Assembly (NCBI GenBank): GCA_002402755.1 | Contig: DHGK01000052.1 | Coordinates: 8,838 to 14,647, forward strand | DNA length: 5,810 nt | From: Planctomycetes bacterium UBA4800 | GTDB lineage: Bacteria; Planctomycetota; UBA8108; UBA8890; UBA8898 | Direction: 5' to 3' | The notes under the pieces: model-generated | What the model was told of the DNA's origin: nothing | What the model saw: the letters and a program-made list of their open reading frames with translations, nothing else | The model's database searches: none | Part shown: in pieces, positions 1 to 5,759 of the stretch | Numbering within the stretch: position 1 is the first letter of the stretch | Layout: each line of letters begins with the position of its first letter | Program-made: the position numbers and the translations under genes

Positions 1-1487
1 GCGTGCACGCCGCGCTGGCGATGCGCGAAGACGACTATGAGACCATCATGGTCAACTGCAATCCCGAGACCGTTTCGACCGACTACGACACCTCCGACAA
101 GCTGTACTTCGAGCCGCTGACGCTCGAGAACGTGCTCAACATCTGCGATCGCGAGAAGCCGGACGGCATCATCCCGCAGCTCGGCGGGCAGACGCCGCTC
201 AACCTCGCGGCGGGCCTGGTCGAGGCCGGCCAGACCATCCTGGGCACCTCGCACCGGAGCATCGAGCTGGCCGAGGACCGGGAGCTCTTCCAGGCGCTCG
301 CGCAGAGCCTGAATCTGCGGCAGCCGGCGAGCGGCGCCGCGACGACGCATGCGGAGGCCATCCGCACCGCCGAGCGCATCGGCTATCCCGTCCTCCTGCG
401 GCCGTCGTTCGTCCTGAGCGGCGAGGCCATGCGCGTCGTGTGGAGCCGGGAGGAGCTCGAAGCGTACATGGCGCGCGCGATCGCGGCGAGCGGCGGCAGG
501 CCGGTGCTGGTCGATGAGTTCCTGGAAGAGGCCACCGAGGTCGACGTCGATGCGATCAGCGACGGCCGGACCACGGTCATCGGCGGCATCATGGAGCACA
601 TCGAGGAGGCGGGGATCCACAGCGGCGATTCGAGCTGCGCGCTGCCGCCCTTCAGCCTGAACCGCGTGGTGCAGGACGAGATCCGCCGGATAACGTTCGC
701 GCTGGCCGAGGGCCTCGGCGTCAAGGGCCTGATGAACCTCCAGCTCGCGATCCAGAACGGCCATGTCTACGTGCTCGAGGTCAACCCGCGCGCATCGCGC
801 ACGGTGCCGTACGTGTCGAAGGCCATCGGCGTCCCGCTGGCCAAGCTCGCCGCCAAGGTGATGGCGGGCATGACGCTCAAGGACCTCGGGTTCACGCGCG
901 AGGTCCAGGTCCGCCACATGGCGGTGAAGATGCCCGTGTTTCCGTTCAACCGCTTCCCCGGCGTGGATCCGGTTCTCGGCCCCGAGATGAAGAGCACGGG
1001 CGAGGTGATGGGCCTGGACGACGGCTTCGGCATCGCCTACGCCAAGGCGCACATGGCCACGCAGCGGCCGCTGCCGCTCACGGGGCCGGTGTTCGTGAGC
1101 GTGTGCGACGCGGACAAGAAGGACCTCGTCCCGATCGTGCGCCAGCTCAGGGAGATGGGATTCACGATCCACGCGACGCGCGGCACGCGCCTGAGCATCG
1201 AGGCCGCGGGGCTGGGCGGGATCGTTCCCGTGCAGAAGCTCAAGGAGGGCAGCCCCAGCGTCGCCGACCTCATGCGGTCGCGCGAGCTCGGGCTGATCAT
1301 CAACACGCCCAAGGGGCACGGGCCGCGCCTGGACGACGCCTACATCCGGGCGCTGGCGATCACGCGCAACATTCCGTGCATCACGACCATGTCGGCCGCC
1401 CGGGCGGCCGTGGCCGGCATCCGCGCGCTGCGCAGCCGGCAGTGGAGCGTGCTCCCGCTCCAGGAGTATTTTCCTCCAAAGAAATGA
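1..1487 (+). CDS. carB: Carbamoyl-phosphate synthase large subunit, C-terminal half (5' end outside window)
   Basis: CarB makes carbamoyl phosphate from ammonia (delivered from glutamine by CarA), bicarbonate and two ATP, feeding arginine and pyrimidine synthesis in the cytoplasm. The reading frame is open at the left edge; its first whole codon is at base 3. Alignment from memory to E. coli CarB (1073 residues) places fragment residue 2 near E. coli 584, so slightly over half the protein lies upstream. Residues 1-350 are the second synthetase unit (carbamate phosphorylation), an ATP-grasp domain: start VNCNPETVSTDYDTSD (17-32), GGIMEHIEEAG (194-204), metal/ATP ligands Q247, E259 and N261 in LEVNPRASRTVP (258-269), and FPGVDPVLGPEM (318-329). 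Residues about 360-494 are the MGS-like allosteric domain. K372, T392, T395, K412 and N434 match the E. coli nucleotide-effector site, but the T1017 equivalent is P436. At the ornithine site E201, D209 and T461 are kept, while the E892 equivalent is M310. The end position fits a full-length protein. No carA is visible. Identification is very secure. Confidence 0.98.
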   Translation, partial: VHAALAMREDDYETIMVNCNPETVSTDYDTSDKLYFEPLTLENVLNICDREKPDGIIPQLGGQTPLNLAAGLVEAGQTILGTSHRSIELAEDRELFQALAQSLNLRQPASGAATTHAEAIRTAERIGYPVLLRPSFVLSGEAMRVVWSREELEAYMARAIAASGGRPVLVDEFLEEATEVDVDAISDGRTTVIGGIMEHIEEAGIHSGDSSCALPPFSLNRVVQDEIRRITFALAEGLGVKGLMNLQLAIQNGHVYVLEVNPRASRTVPYVSKAIGVPLAKLAAKVMAGMTLKDLGFTREVQVRHMAVKMPVFPFNRFPGVDPVLGPEMKSTGEVMGLDDGFGIAYAKAHMATQRPLPLTGPVFVSVCDADKKDLVPIVRQLREMGFTIHATRGTRLSIEAAGLGGIVPVQKLKEGSPSVADLMRSRELGLIINTPKGHGPRLDDAYIRALAITRNIPCITTMSAARAAVAGIRALRSRQWSVLPLQEYFPPKK

Positions 1488-1491
1488 GCCC

Positions 1492-1519
1492 GGAAGCCCG
1501 ACAAGAGAACAAGGCTTCT
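1492..1519 (+). other. Weak stem-loop just after carB
   Basis: GAAGCC (1493-1498) pairs with GGCTTC (1513-1518), extended by a G-T wobble (1492/1519), leaving a 14-base loop. It begins five bases after the carB stop codon. Only two T residues follow before a G-rich run, so it is not a canonical intrinsic terminator. It could be a weak terminator, an mRNA 3' end protector, or chance. Confidence 0.25.
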
Positions 1520-1523
1520 TGAA

Positions 1524-1564
1524 GGGGGAATTCTGCACGCGGGGGCGGGGGTGCGGGTTCCCCG
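1524..1564 (+). promoter_or_regulatory. G-rich structured leader upstream of the epimerase gene
   Basis: This stretch between carB and the epimerase start holds G runs at 1524-1528, 1541-1545, 1547-1551 and 1555-1557. The TTCCCC at 1558-1563 can pair perfectly with GGGGAA at 1525-1530. Its C run plus the next G (1560-1564) can instead pair with CGGGG at 1546-1550. The two pairings exclude each other, and the G runs could also stack as a G-quadruplex. It ends about 33 bases before the chosen GTG start. A regulatory role is inference only; GC-rich DNA produces such pairings easily. I see no convincing -10/-35 pair here, so the epimerase may be read through from carB. Confidence 0.25.
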
Positions 1565-1585
1565 GACGCAGCACTTGTGATCAAC

Positions 1586-1590
1586 GGAGG
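1586..1590 (+). promoter_or_regulatory. Ribosome binding site deciding the epimerase start
   Basis: GGAGG lies seven bases before the GTG at 1598. This is near-ideal Shine-Dalgarno spacing. It rules against the in-frame GTG at 1577, which lies upstream of the site, and favours 1598 over the later in-frame GTG at 1703. Confidence 0.7.
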
Positions 1591-1597
1591 CGGTGCG

Positions 1598-2779
1598 GTG
1601 GGTTGGGAGCGCGAGGATCGTTTCTCGGTGTCCGCGGGCGGCGGCAAGGACAAGGGGCGTGAGGGCAAGGACGGGCGCGGCAACGGCGGCGGGCGCGGGA
1701 CGGTGAAGCACAGGCCGTGGTCCTGGCAGCGCTTCCCCCTGCGGCCGGGCCGCGGCCGGCAGCGGGTTCTCATCACGGGCGGCGCCGGCTTTATCGGCTC
1801 CCACCTCGCCGAGGAGCTTCTCCGGCGCGGGAACGAGGTCCACCTCATCGACGACCTCTCGACCGGCTCGATCGAGAACATCGATCACCTGCGCGGCGAC
1901 CCGAACCTGCACTACGCGATCGACACCATTGCGAACGAGAGCGTGCTCGCCGAGCTCGTCGACCGCTGCGACACGATCTACCACATGGCCGCCGCCGTGG
2001 GCGTGAAGCTCGTCGTCGAGGAGCCGGTCCGGACGATCGAGACCAACATCTACGGCACCGAGGCGGTGCTGCGGCACGCGGCCAAGAAGGGCAGGCGCGT
2101 GGTGCTGGCATCGACGAGCGAGGTCTACGGCAAGAGCGCGCGCGTGCCCTTCCGCGAAGACGACGCGATGGTGCTCGGGCCGAGCACGACGCGCCGCTGG
2201 GGCTACGCGTGCTCGAAGGCCATCGACGAGTTTCTCGCCCTGGCGTACTTCCACGAGCACGGCCTGCCCGTCACGGTGCTGCGCTTCTTCAACACCGTGG
2301 GGCCCCGCCAGGTCGGGACCTACGGCATGGTGGTGCCGCGCTTCGTGCGCGCCGCGCTGCGGGGCGAACCGCTCGGGATTCACGGCGACGGGCTCCAGAC
2401 GCGATGCTTCAGCTTCGTCGGCGACGTCGTCGGCGCCGCGATCAAGGTCGCGGCGGGCTCGTACACCGTCGGGGAGGTCTACAACGTCGGCACCGACGAG
2501 GAGATCTCCATTGCGGAGCTTGCCGAGCGCGTGGTCGCGGTGTGCGGCTCGGCCTCGCCGATCGTGCACGTGCCGTACGAGGAGGCCTACGGCGAGGGCT
2601 TCGAGGACATGCGCCGCCGCGTGCCCGACCTGAGCAAGATCAGGCAGGCGATCGGCTGGAAGCCCGAGTACGACCTCGGCAGGATCCTGTCCGCGGTCGT
2701 GGAGTACGAATCGGGCCGGATGCGCGTCGAGATGCCGGCTGCGCCGGAGCTCGCGCCGCCGCCGCCGGTGCCCGCGTAG
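1598..2779 (+). CDS. NAD-dependent sugar-nucleotide epimerase/dehydratase (extended SDR) with basic Gly-rich N-terminal extension
   Basis: This is an extended short-chain dehydrogenase/reductase acting on a nucleotide-linked sugar, probably cytoplasmic and supplying precursors for surface polysaccharide. From the GTG start (393 residues), the Rossmann dinucleotide motif GGAGFIG is at 61-67 and D85/D86 end strand 2, consistent with NAD preference. Other landmarks are ASTSEVYG (171-178) with the catalytic Ser/Thr region, YACSK (203-207) as the catalytic Tyr/Lys pair, RFFNTVGPRQ (229-238), and the substrate-side stretch HGDGLQTRCFSFVGD (262-276). The pattern resembles UDP-glucuronate decarboxylase-like and GalE-like members, but substrate and reaction cannot be told from sequence. 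Residues 1-56 precede the fold and are rich in Gly, Lys, Arg and Asp with few hydrophobics, so probably disordered; such proteins usually start within about ten residues of the GxxGxxG. The C-terminus (380-393) is an Ala/Pro tail. It lies 110 bases after carB. A start at the in-frame GTG 1703 would remove most of the extension but has a poorer ribosome binding site. Confidence 0.9.
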   Translation: MGWEREDRFSVSAGGGKDKGREGKDGRGNGGGRGTVKHRPWSWQRFPLRPGRGRQRVLITGGAGFIGSHLAEELLRRGNEVHLIDDLSTGSIENIDHLRGDPNLHYAIDTIANESVLAELVDRCDTIYHMAAAVGVKLVVEEPVRTIETNIYGTEAVLRHAAKKGRRVVLASTSEVYGKSARVPFREDDAMVLGPSTTRRWGYACSKAIDEFLALAYFHEHGLPVTVLRFFNTVGPRQVGTYGMVVPRFVRAALRGEPLGIHGDGLQTRCFSFVGDVVGAAIKVAAGSYTVGEVYNVGTDEEISIAELAERVVAVCGSASPIVHVPYEEAYGEGFEDMRRRVPDLSKIRQAIGWKPEYDLGRILSAVVEYESGRMRVEMPAAPELAPPPPVPA

Positions 2780-2801
2780 CCCGCGGCCTCGGACGGGATC
2801 C

Positions 2802-2830
2802 TTCCCCCGCATCACGGGGAGTGTTATCAT
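2802..2830 (+). promoter_or_regulatory. Candidate sigma70-type promoter with extended -10
   Basis: TGTTATCAT at 2822-2830 reads as an extended -10 element: TG, one base, then TATCAT, one mismatch from TATAAT. Seventeen bases upstream of the hexamer is TTCCCC (2802-2807), a poor -35 matching TTGACA at three positions, which extended -10 promoters can tolerate. It is an AT-rich island in a GC-rich background, 33 bases before the ATG at 2863. It would drive the three downstream genes. It is read from sequence pattern only. Confidence 0.4.
2805..2819 (+). other. Compact GC hairpin between epimerase and downstream unit
   Basis: CCCCG (2805-2809) pairs perfectly with CGGGG (2815-2819) around a CATCA loop. 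It starts 25 bases after the epimerase stop codon. No T tract follows directly, only AGTGTTATCATT. It may act as a weak terminator for the epimerase mRNA. It also overlaps the spacer of the candidate promoter, so it could equally be a protein-binding inverted repeat or chance. Confidence 0.3.
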
Positions 2831-2851
2831 TGCAGCCGACCATGTGATGGC

Positions 2852-2857
2852 GGAGGT
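2852..2857 (+). promoter_or_regulatory. Ribosome binding site of the squalene-cyclase-fold gene
   Basis: GGAGGT sits five bases before the ATG at 2863. The frame has a TGA at 2845-2847 and no other start codon in between, so this start is well fixed. Confidence 0.75.
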
Positions 2858-2862
2858 GTCCC

Positions 2863-4035
2863 ATGACGGCGCTCGTGCTTGTCGCCCTTCTGAGCGGGGA
2901 TGCGGCGGATGCGGCGGATCTGTCCCGGCGGATCAAGGGCGCCGCGACGCGCGCCGCGAACGCGCTGATCGACCGGCAGAACAAGGACGGCGGCTACGGC
3001 CCGCAGTTCAACGGCAAGTCCAGCCTGGGGATCACGGCGCTCGTCCTGTGGGCGCTGGCCGAATCCCCCGCCGGGTACCGCGCATGGGACGGCCCCTTCA
3101 TCTCGAAGGCCGCCGACTACCTGCTGGCGCACCAGAAGGAGACGGGCGGCATTCACGACGAGGAGCTCTGGGTCTACACGACGTCGATCAGCGTGATGGC
3201 CCTCCGCGCGGTCGACGCCGAGCAGTACAAGCCCCGGATCGAGAAGGCCGTCGCGTTCCTGATGGGGCAGCAGCTCAACGAGGAATCGCGCCTGGAGTAC
3301 GATCCGGCGAAGCACGTCTCGTACGGGGGCTGGGGGTACGGGTCGGATCGGCGCGCCGATCTGTCCAACACCCAGTTCGCGATGGAGGCGCTGGCCGAGA
3401 ACGGCGTCGCGGCGGACAACCCGATCTGGAAGCGCTCGCAGGTGTTCCTCAGGCGCACGCAGAACTCCTGCGACAGCAACGACGCGATCAAGGACGGCCT
3501 GATCGCCGGGTGGGGCACGAGCGACGACGGCGGCATGCTCTACCGGCCGGGCGAGAGCAAGCTGGAGCCCCGCAAGCTCCAGGACGGGACGTGGCAGCAC
3601 TCGTCCTACGGGAGCATGAGCTACGCGGGGCTGAAGAGCTTCATCTACGCGCAGGCCGGCCGCGACTCGGTCGAGCTCAGGAAGCTCTGGAAGTGGCTCT
3701 GCACGCACTACACGGTCGATGAGAACCCCGGCATGGCCGTGCCCGAGAACCCCGCCCAGGGGAAGCAGGGGCTGTACTACTACTACCGGGCCATGGCCAA
3801 GGCGCTGCTCCTGTGGGGCGAGTCCCGGGTGCCGACGCCCGCGGGGCCGCGGCCGTGGGCGTCCGACCTTGCGGCCAAGCTCCTTTCGTTGCAGAATGCA
3901 GCCGGCCTCTGGGTGAACCAGGACGAGAACAGGTGGTGGGAAGGCATTCCCGAGATCGCCACGTCGTACTCGATCCTGGCGCTCCGCGACTGCGCCGAGG
4001 CGCTGGCCAGGGAGAAACCCGCCGAGGTCAAGTGA
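2863..4035 (+). CDS. Prenyltransferase/squalene oxidase repeat-containing protein, function unknown
   Basis: The 390-residue product is an all-helical protein of the squalene-cyclase/prenyltransferase alpha/alpha-toroid superfamily. Repeats with the QW-like pattern (helix, then Q, then DG/GG and an aromatic) are seen at 32-46 (RQNKDGGYG), 84-98 (HQKETGG), 129-160 (ending YGGWGYG), 192-226 and 337-375 (SLQNAAGLW to SYSILAL). Landmarks recalled from an uncharacterised bacterial subfamily are DGGMLYRPGES (222-232), YGSMSYAGLKSFIYA (249-263), HYTVDENPGM (282-291), GLYYYYRAMAKAL (303-315) and RWWEG (357-361). The DxDD motif of squalene-hopene cyclases is absent, and at 390 residues it is far shorter than those enzymes (about 630), so a hopene cyclase call is not supported. 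The N-terminus (TALVLVALL then DAADAAD) looks like a short signal peptide with possible Ala-x-Ala cleavage near residue 18, but it lacks a basic n-region. Export to the periplasm is therefore likely but not certain. A DUF1015 gene follows 31 bases later. Confidence 0.9.
   Translation: MTALVLVALLSGDAADAADLSRRIKGAATRAANALIDRQNKDGGYGPQFNGKSSLGITALVLWALAESPAGYRAWDGPFISKAADYLLAHQKETGGIHDEELWVYTTSISVMALRAVDAEQYKPRIEKAVAFLMGQQLNEESRLEYDPAKHVSYGGWGYGSDRRADLSNTQFAMEALAENGVAADNPIWKRSQVFLRRTQNSCDSNDAIKDGLIAGWGTSDDGGMLYRPGESKLEPRKLQDGTWQHSSYGSMSYAGLKSFIYAQAGRDSVELRKLWKWLCTHYTVDENPGMAVPENPAQGKQGLYYYYRAMAKALLLWGESRVPTPAGPRPWASDLAAKLLSLQNAAGLWVNQDENRWWEGIPEIATSYSILALRDCAEALAREKPAEVK
2899..2916 (+). repeat. 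Tandem 9-base duplication at the signal-peptide cleavage region
   Basis: GATGCGGCG occurs twice in a row, followed by another GAT. It encodes Asp-Ala-Ala twice (residues 13-18) of the squalene-cyclase-fold protein, exactly where a signal peptidase would cut. It looks like a slippage duplication and gives two overlapping Ala-x-Ala options. It keeps the reading frame. Confidence 0.6.
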
Positions 4036-4046
4036 CACGCAGCCCG

Positions 4047-4058
4047 AAGGAGGAGAGG
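4047..4058 (+). promoter_or_regulatory. Purine-rich ribosome binding region of the DUF1015 gene
   Basis: AAGGAGGAGAGG lies in the 31-base gap. The strongest core, AGGAGG, is 13 bases from the GTG at 4067, longer than usual. The second GAGG (4055-4058) is eight bases away. The GTG at 4065 is out of frame and meets TGA at once. Confidence 0.55.
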
Positions 4059-4066
4059 GGGCGGGT

Positions 4067-5215
4067 GTGAGCCGGATCGAGCCGTTCAAGGCCGTGTTCT
4101 ACACCGCGGCGCAGGGCGAGCCGCATCTGCACGCGGCGCCGCCGTACGACATCATCAGCGCGAAGGAGCACGCCGCGCTGCTCGCCGGAAGCCCGTACAA
4201 CATCGTGCGCGTCACGCTCGGCGAGCGCCCGGATGCGGCGCCGGACTTTTCCGGGGCCGCCGAGCGGCTCGCCGCATGGGTGAAGGACGGCATCCTGGCG
4301 GTCGATGCGGCGCCGCGGTACTACCTGTACGCGGCCGACTTCGTGCACGAGGGGAACGCGTACTCGTTCATCGGCCTTGCCGGCAAGGTCGACCTGGCCG
4401 CCGCGCGCGTGCGCGATCACGAGAAGACGATCGCCAGGGTCAAGCAAGGCCGGCTCGCGCAGCTTGCGGGCGTGCGCGGCAACGTCGAGCTCGTGTTCCT
4501 GGTCTGCGAGGACGACGGCGCGTTCCTGAAGCTCATGCAGGAGGGCAAGGGGGCGTGCCGCCTCACGGTGCCCGTGAAGGAAGGCGAGACGCACGCCGTG
4601 TTCGATCTGGAGGACGCGGCGGCGGCGCGGGCCGCGGCGCTCCTCGACGGCAAGGAGTTCGTGATCGCCGACGGACATCACCGCTTCCAGACCGCGGCGA
4701 GGTACTGGAAGGAGAACCCCGGCGTCGAGGGAGCGCGCTACTGCCTCGCGGTCGCGGGCAGCCTGGCGCCCTCCTCGGGGCTCAGGATCGCGCCGTACCA
4801 CCGCGCGCTCACGTTCCCGAGCAGGGAGCGCGCGCGCGCGTGGGCATCCGAAGTCGCGGGCGCGCTGCCGGCGGCCTCGGGGGCGGCCGACGTCACGCTT
4901 CATTCCCCGGGCGCCGAAGAGGGCGTGGCGCGCGCATTTCGCGGGCGCGGCGAGAGCCTCGTCGGGCATCTCCACAAGAACTTCATCGACACGCTGCCCT
5001 CCGATGCGGCGATCGAGTACACGCGCGATCTCACGGGGGCCGTGGGCAAGCTGCGGCAGGGCGCGCCGATCGTCGCCGTGCGCGTGCGCGCGGTGACGAC
5101 CGATGAGCTCTTCGCGACCGTCAAGGCGGGAAAGGTCTTTCCCCCCAAGAGCACGTACTTCCATCCCAAGCTGTGGTCCGGCATGGTCATGCGGCTGTTC
5201 GAGTTCGACCGGTAG
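4067..5215 (+). CDS. DUF1015 family protein, function unknown
   Basis: The 382-residue product is a clear member of the DUF1015 family, a widespread soluble protein without a firmly assigned biochemical role that I can state. The family's conserved blocks appear in order: PPYDII (25-30), NIVRVTLGE (45-53), the RDHEKTIARVKQGRL segment (116-130), GNVELVFLV (138-146), the signature ADGHHRFQTA (201-210) and the C-terminal FPPKSTYFHPKLWSGMV (358-374). The paired His (H204/H205) with D202 and K361 are the obvious candidates for an active site. The protein has no signal peptide or membrane segment, so it is probably cytoplasmic. Family members are usually a little longer, about 400 residues or more; the central stretch 250-300 looks shortened and Ala-rich, but all signature blocks are intact. 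The start is GTG with a purine-rich ribosome binding region. It sits 31 bases after the squalene-cyclase-fold gene and 4 bases before the next, so it is probably co-transcribed with both. Confidence 0.93.
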   Translation: MSRIEPFKAVFYTAAQGEPHLHAAPPYDIISAKEHAALLAGSPYNIVRVTLGERPDAAPDFSGAAERLAAWVKDGILAVDAAPRYYLYAADFVHEGNAYSFIGLAGKVDLAAARVRDHEKTIARVKQGRLAQLAGVRGNVELVFLVCEDDGAFLKLMQEGKGACRLTVPVKEGETHAVFDLEDAAAARAAALLDGKEFVIADGHHRFQTAARYWKENPGVEGARYCLAVAGSLAPSSGLRIAPYHRALTFPSRERARAWASEVAGALPAASGAADVTLHSPGAEEGVARAFRGRGESLVGHLHKNFIDTLPSDAAIEYTRDLTGAVGKLRQGAPIVAVRVRAVTTDELFATVKAGKVFPPKSTYFHPKLWSGMVMRLFEFDR

Positions 5216-5219
5216 GCGC

Positions 5220-5759
5220 ATGCTCGCGGCATTCGATCTCAGGGAAACGTTCGGCAAGCTGTGGGACGGCTGGCTGCCCGTCGTCATCGTCGTGGGGGCG
5301 CTGGCGCTCTGCTTCATTCTCTTGCGGTGCAGCTCCCGGCGCGCCCGGCGGTCGAGCGCGGAAGCGCCGGATGGCGCACGAAGCTCTTACGCCGGCCGCG
5401 AACGCGGGGACCCGCATTCCCCGCCCGGCGACGCCGCGCAGGTGCTTTCCGAGCTCAAGGAGATCGGCCGCGAGATCGAGGGCCGCATCGACACGCGCAT
5501 TCAGTACCTGACGGGGCTTCTTGCCGAGGCCGACCGAACGATCGAGCGCCTGACCTCGGCCGTCGCGGCGGCGCGCGACCGCGCCGTGAGCGGCGACGAT
5601 CCCCGCAAGGCGGAGATCCTGGCGCTGGCCCGCGAGGGAACCGACCCGGACGACATCGCGCGCCGCCTCCAGTTGCCGGTGGGCGAGGTGAAGCTCGTCG
5701 TGGGGCTCGCCCGCCGGAGCGCGGAGGAGAAACCCCCCATCGTAGGCGGCAGCCTGTAG
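5220..5759 (+). CDS. Membrane-anchored coiled-coil protein with C-terminal helix-turn-helix
   Basis: I do not recognise a named gene. The 179-residue product has a short N-terminus, one membrane segment at about 19-36 (LPVVIVVGALALCFILL) and a strongly basic stretch RCSSRRARR (36-44). By the positive-inside rule this puts the rest in the cytoplasm. Residues 45-72 are polar, Pro/Gly/Ser-rich and probably a flexible linker. Residues 73-118 form a likely coiled coil. Residues 129-165 read as a helix-turn-helix: AEILALAREG, then DPDDIARRLQL, then a GEVKLVVGLAR helix. The layout (membrane anchor, coiled coil, HTH-like end) recalls bacterial DUF6115/DUF2802-type proteins, by pattern only. The ATG lies four bases after the DUF1015 stop with only GGTAGG nearby, so translation is probably coupled. 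An in-frame ATG at 5103 would overlap DUF1015 by 113 bases and is unlikely. The HTH may serve protein contact rather than DNA binding. Confidence 0.82.
   Translation: MLAAFDLRETFGKLWDGWLPVVIVVGALALCFILLRCSSRRARRSSAEAPDGARSSYAGRERGDPHSPPGDAAQVLSELKEIGREIEGRIDTRIQYLTGLLAEADRTIERLTSAVAAARDRAVSGDDPRKAEILALAREGTDPDDIARRLQLPVGEVKLVVGLARRSAEEKPPIVGGSL

Noticed and set aside
1492..1521. Intrinsic terminator for carB
   Set aside because: The stem is short with a 14-base loop and no T tract, so it is listed only as a weak stem-loop.
1551..1574. tRNA T-arm-like GGTTC stretch
   Set aside because: No acceptor, D or anticodon arms can be built around it; the resemblance is confined to a few bases.
1577..1597. 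GTG at 1577 as the epimerase start
   Set aside because: The GGAGG at 1586-1590 lies downstream of it and is ideally placed for the GTG at 1598.
1340..2830. Long open frame of 496 codons on the - strand
   Set aside because: It lies opposite carB and the epimerase, both with clear family motifs. Its product is Arg/Ala/Val-rich with no recognisable domain, as expected for antisense frames in GC-rich DNA.
2863..4035. Squalene-hopene cyclase
   Set aside because: The DxDD acid motif is missing and the length is about 60 percent of that family.
2827..4089. Long - strand open frame of 420 codons
   Set aside because: It mirrors the squalene-cyclase-fold gene and has low-complexity composition and no motifs.
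5103..5219. ATG at 5103 as the start of the last gene
   Set aside because: It would overlap the conserved DUF1015 C-terminus by 113 bases. The ATG at 5220 gives a compact protein starting just before the membrane segment.
4028..5317. Long - strand open frame of 429 codons
   Set aside because: It mirrors the DUF1015 gene, whose signature blocks are unmistakable; the antisense product is Arg-rich and featureless.
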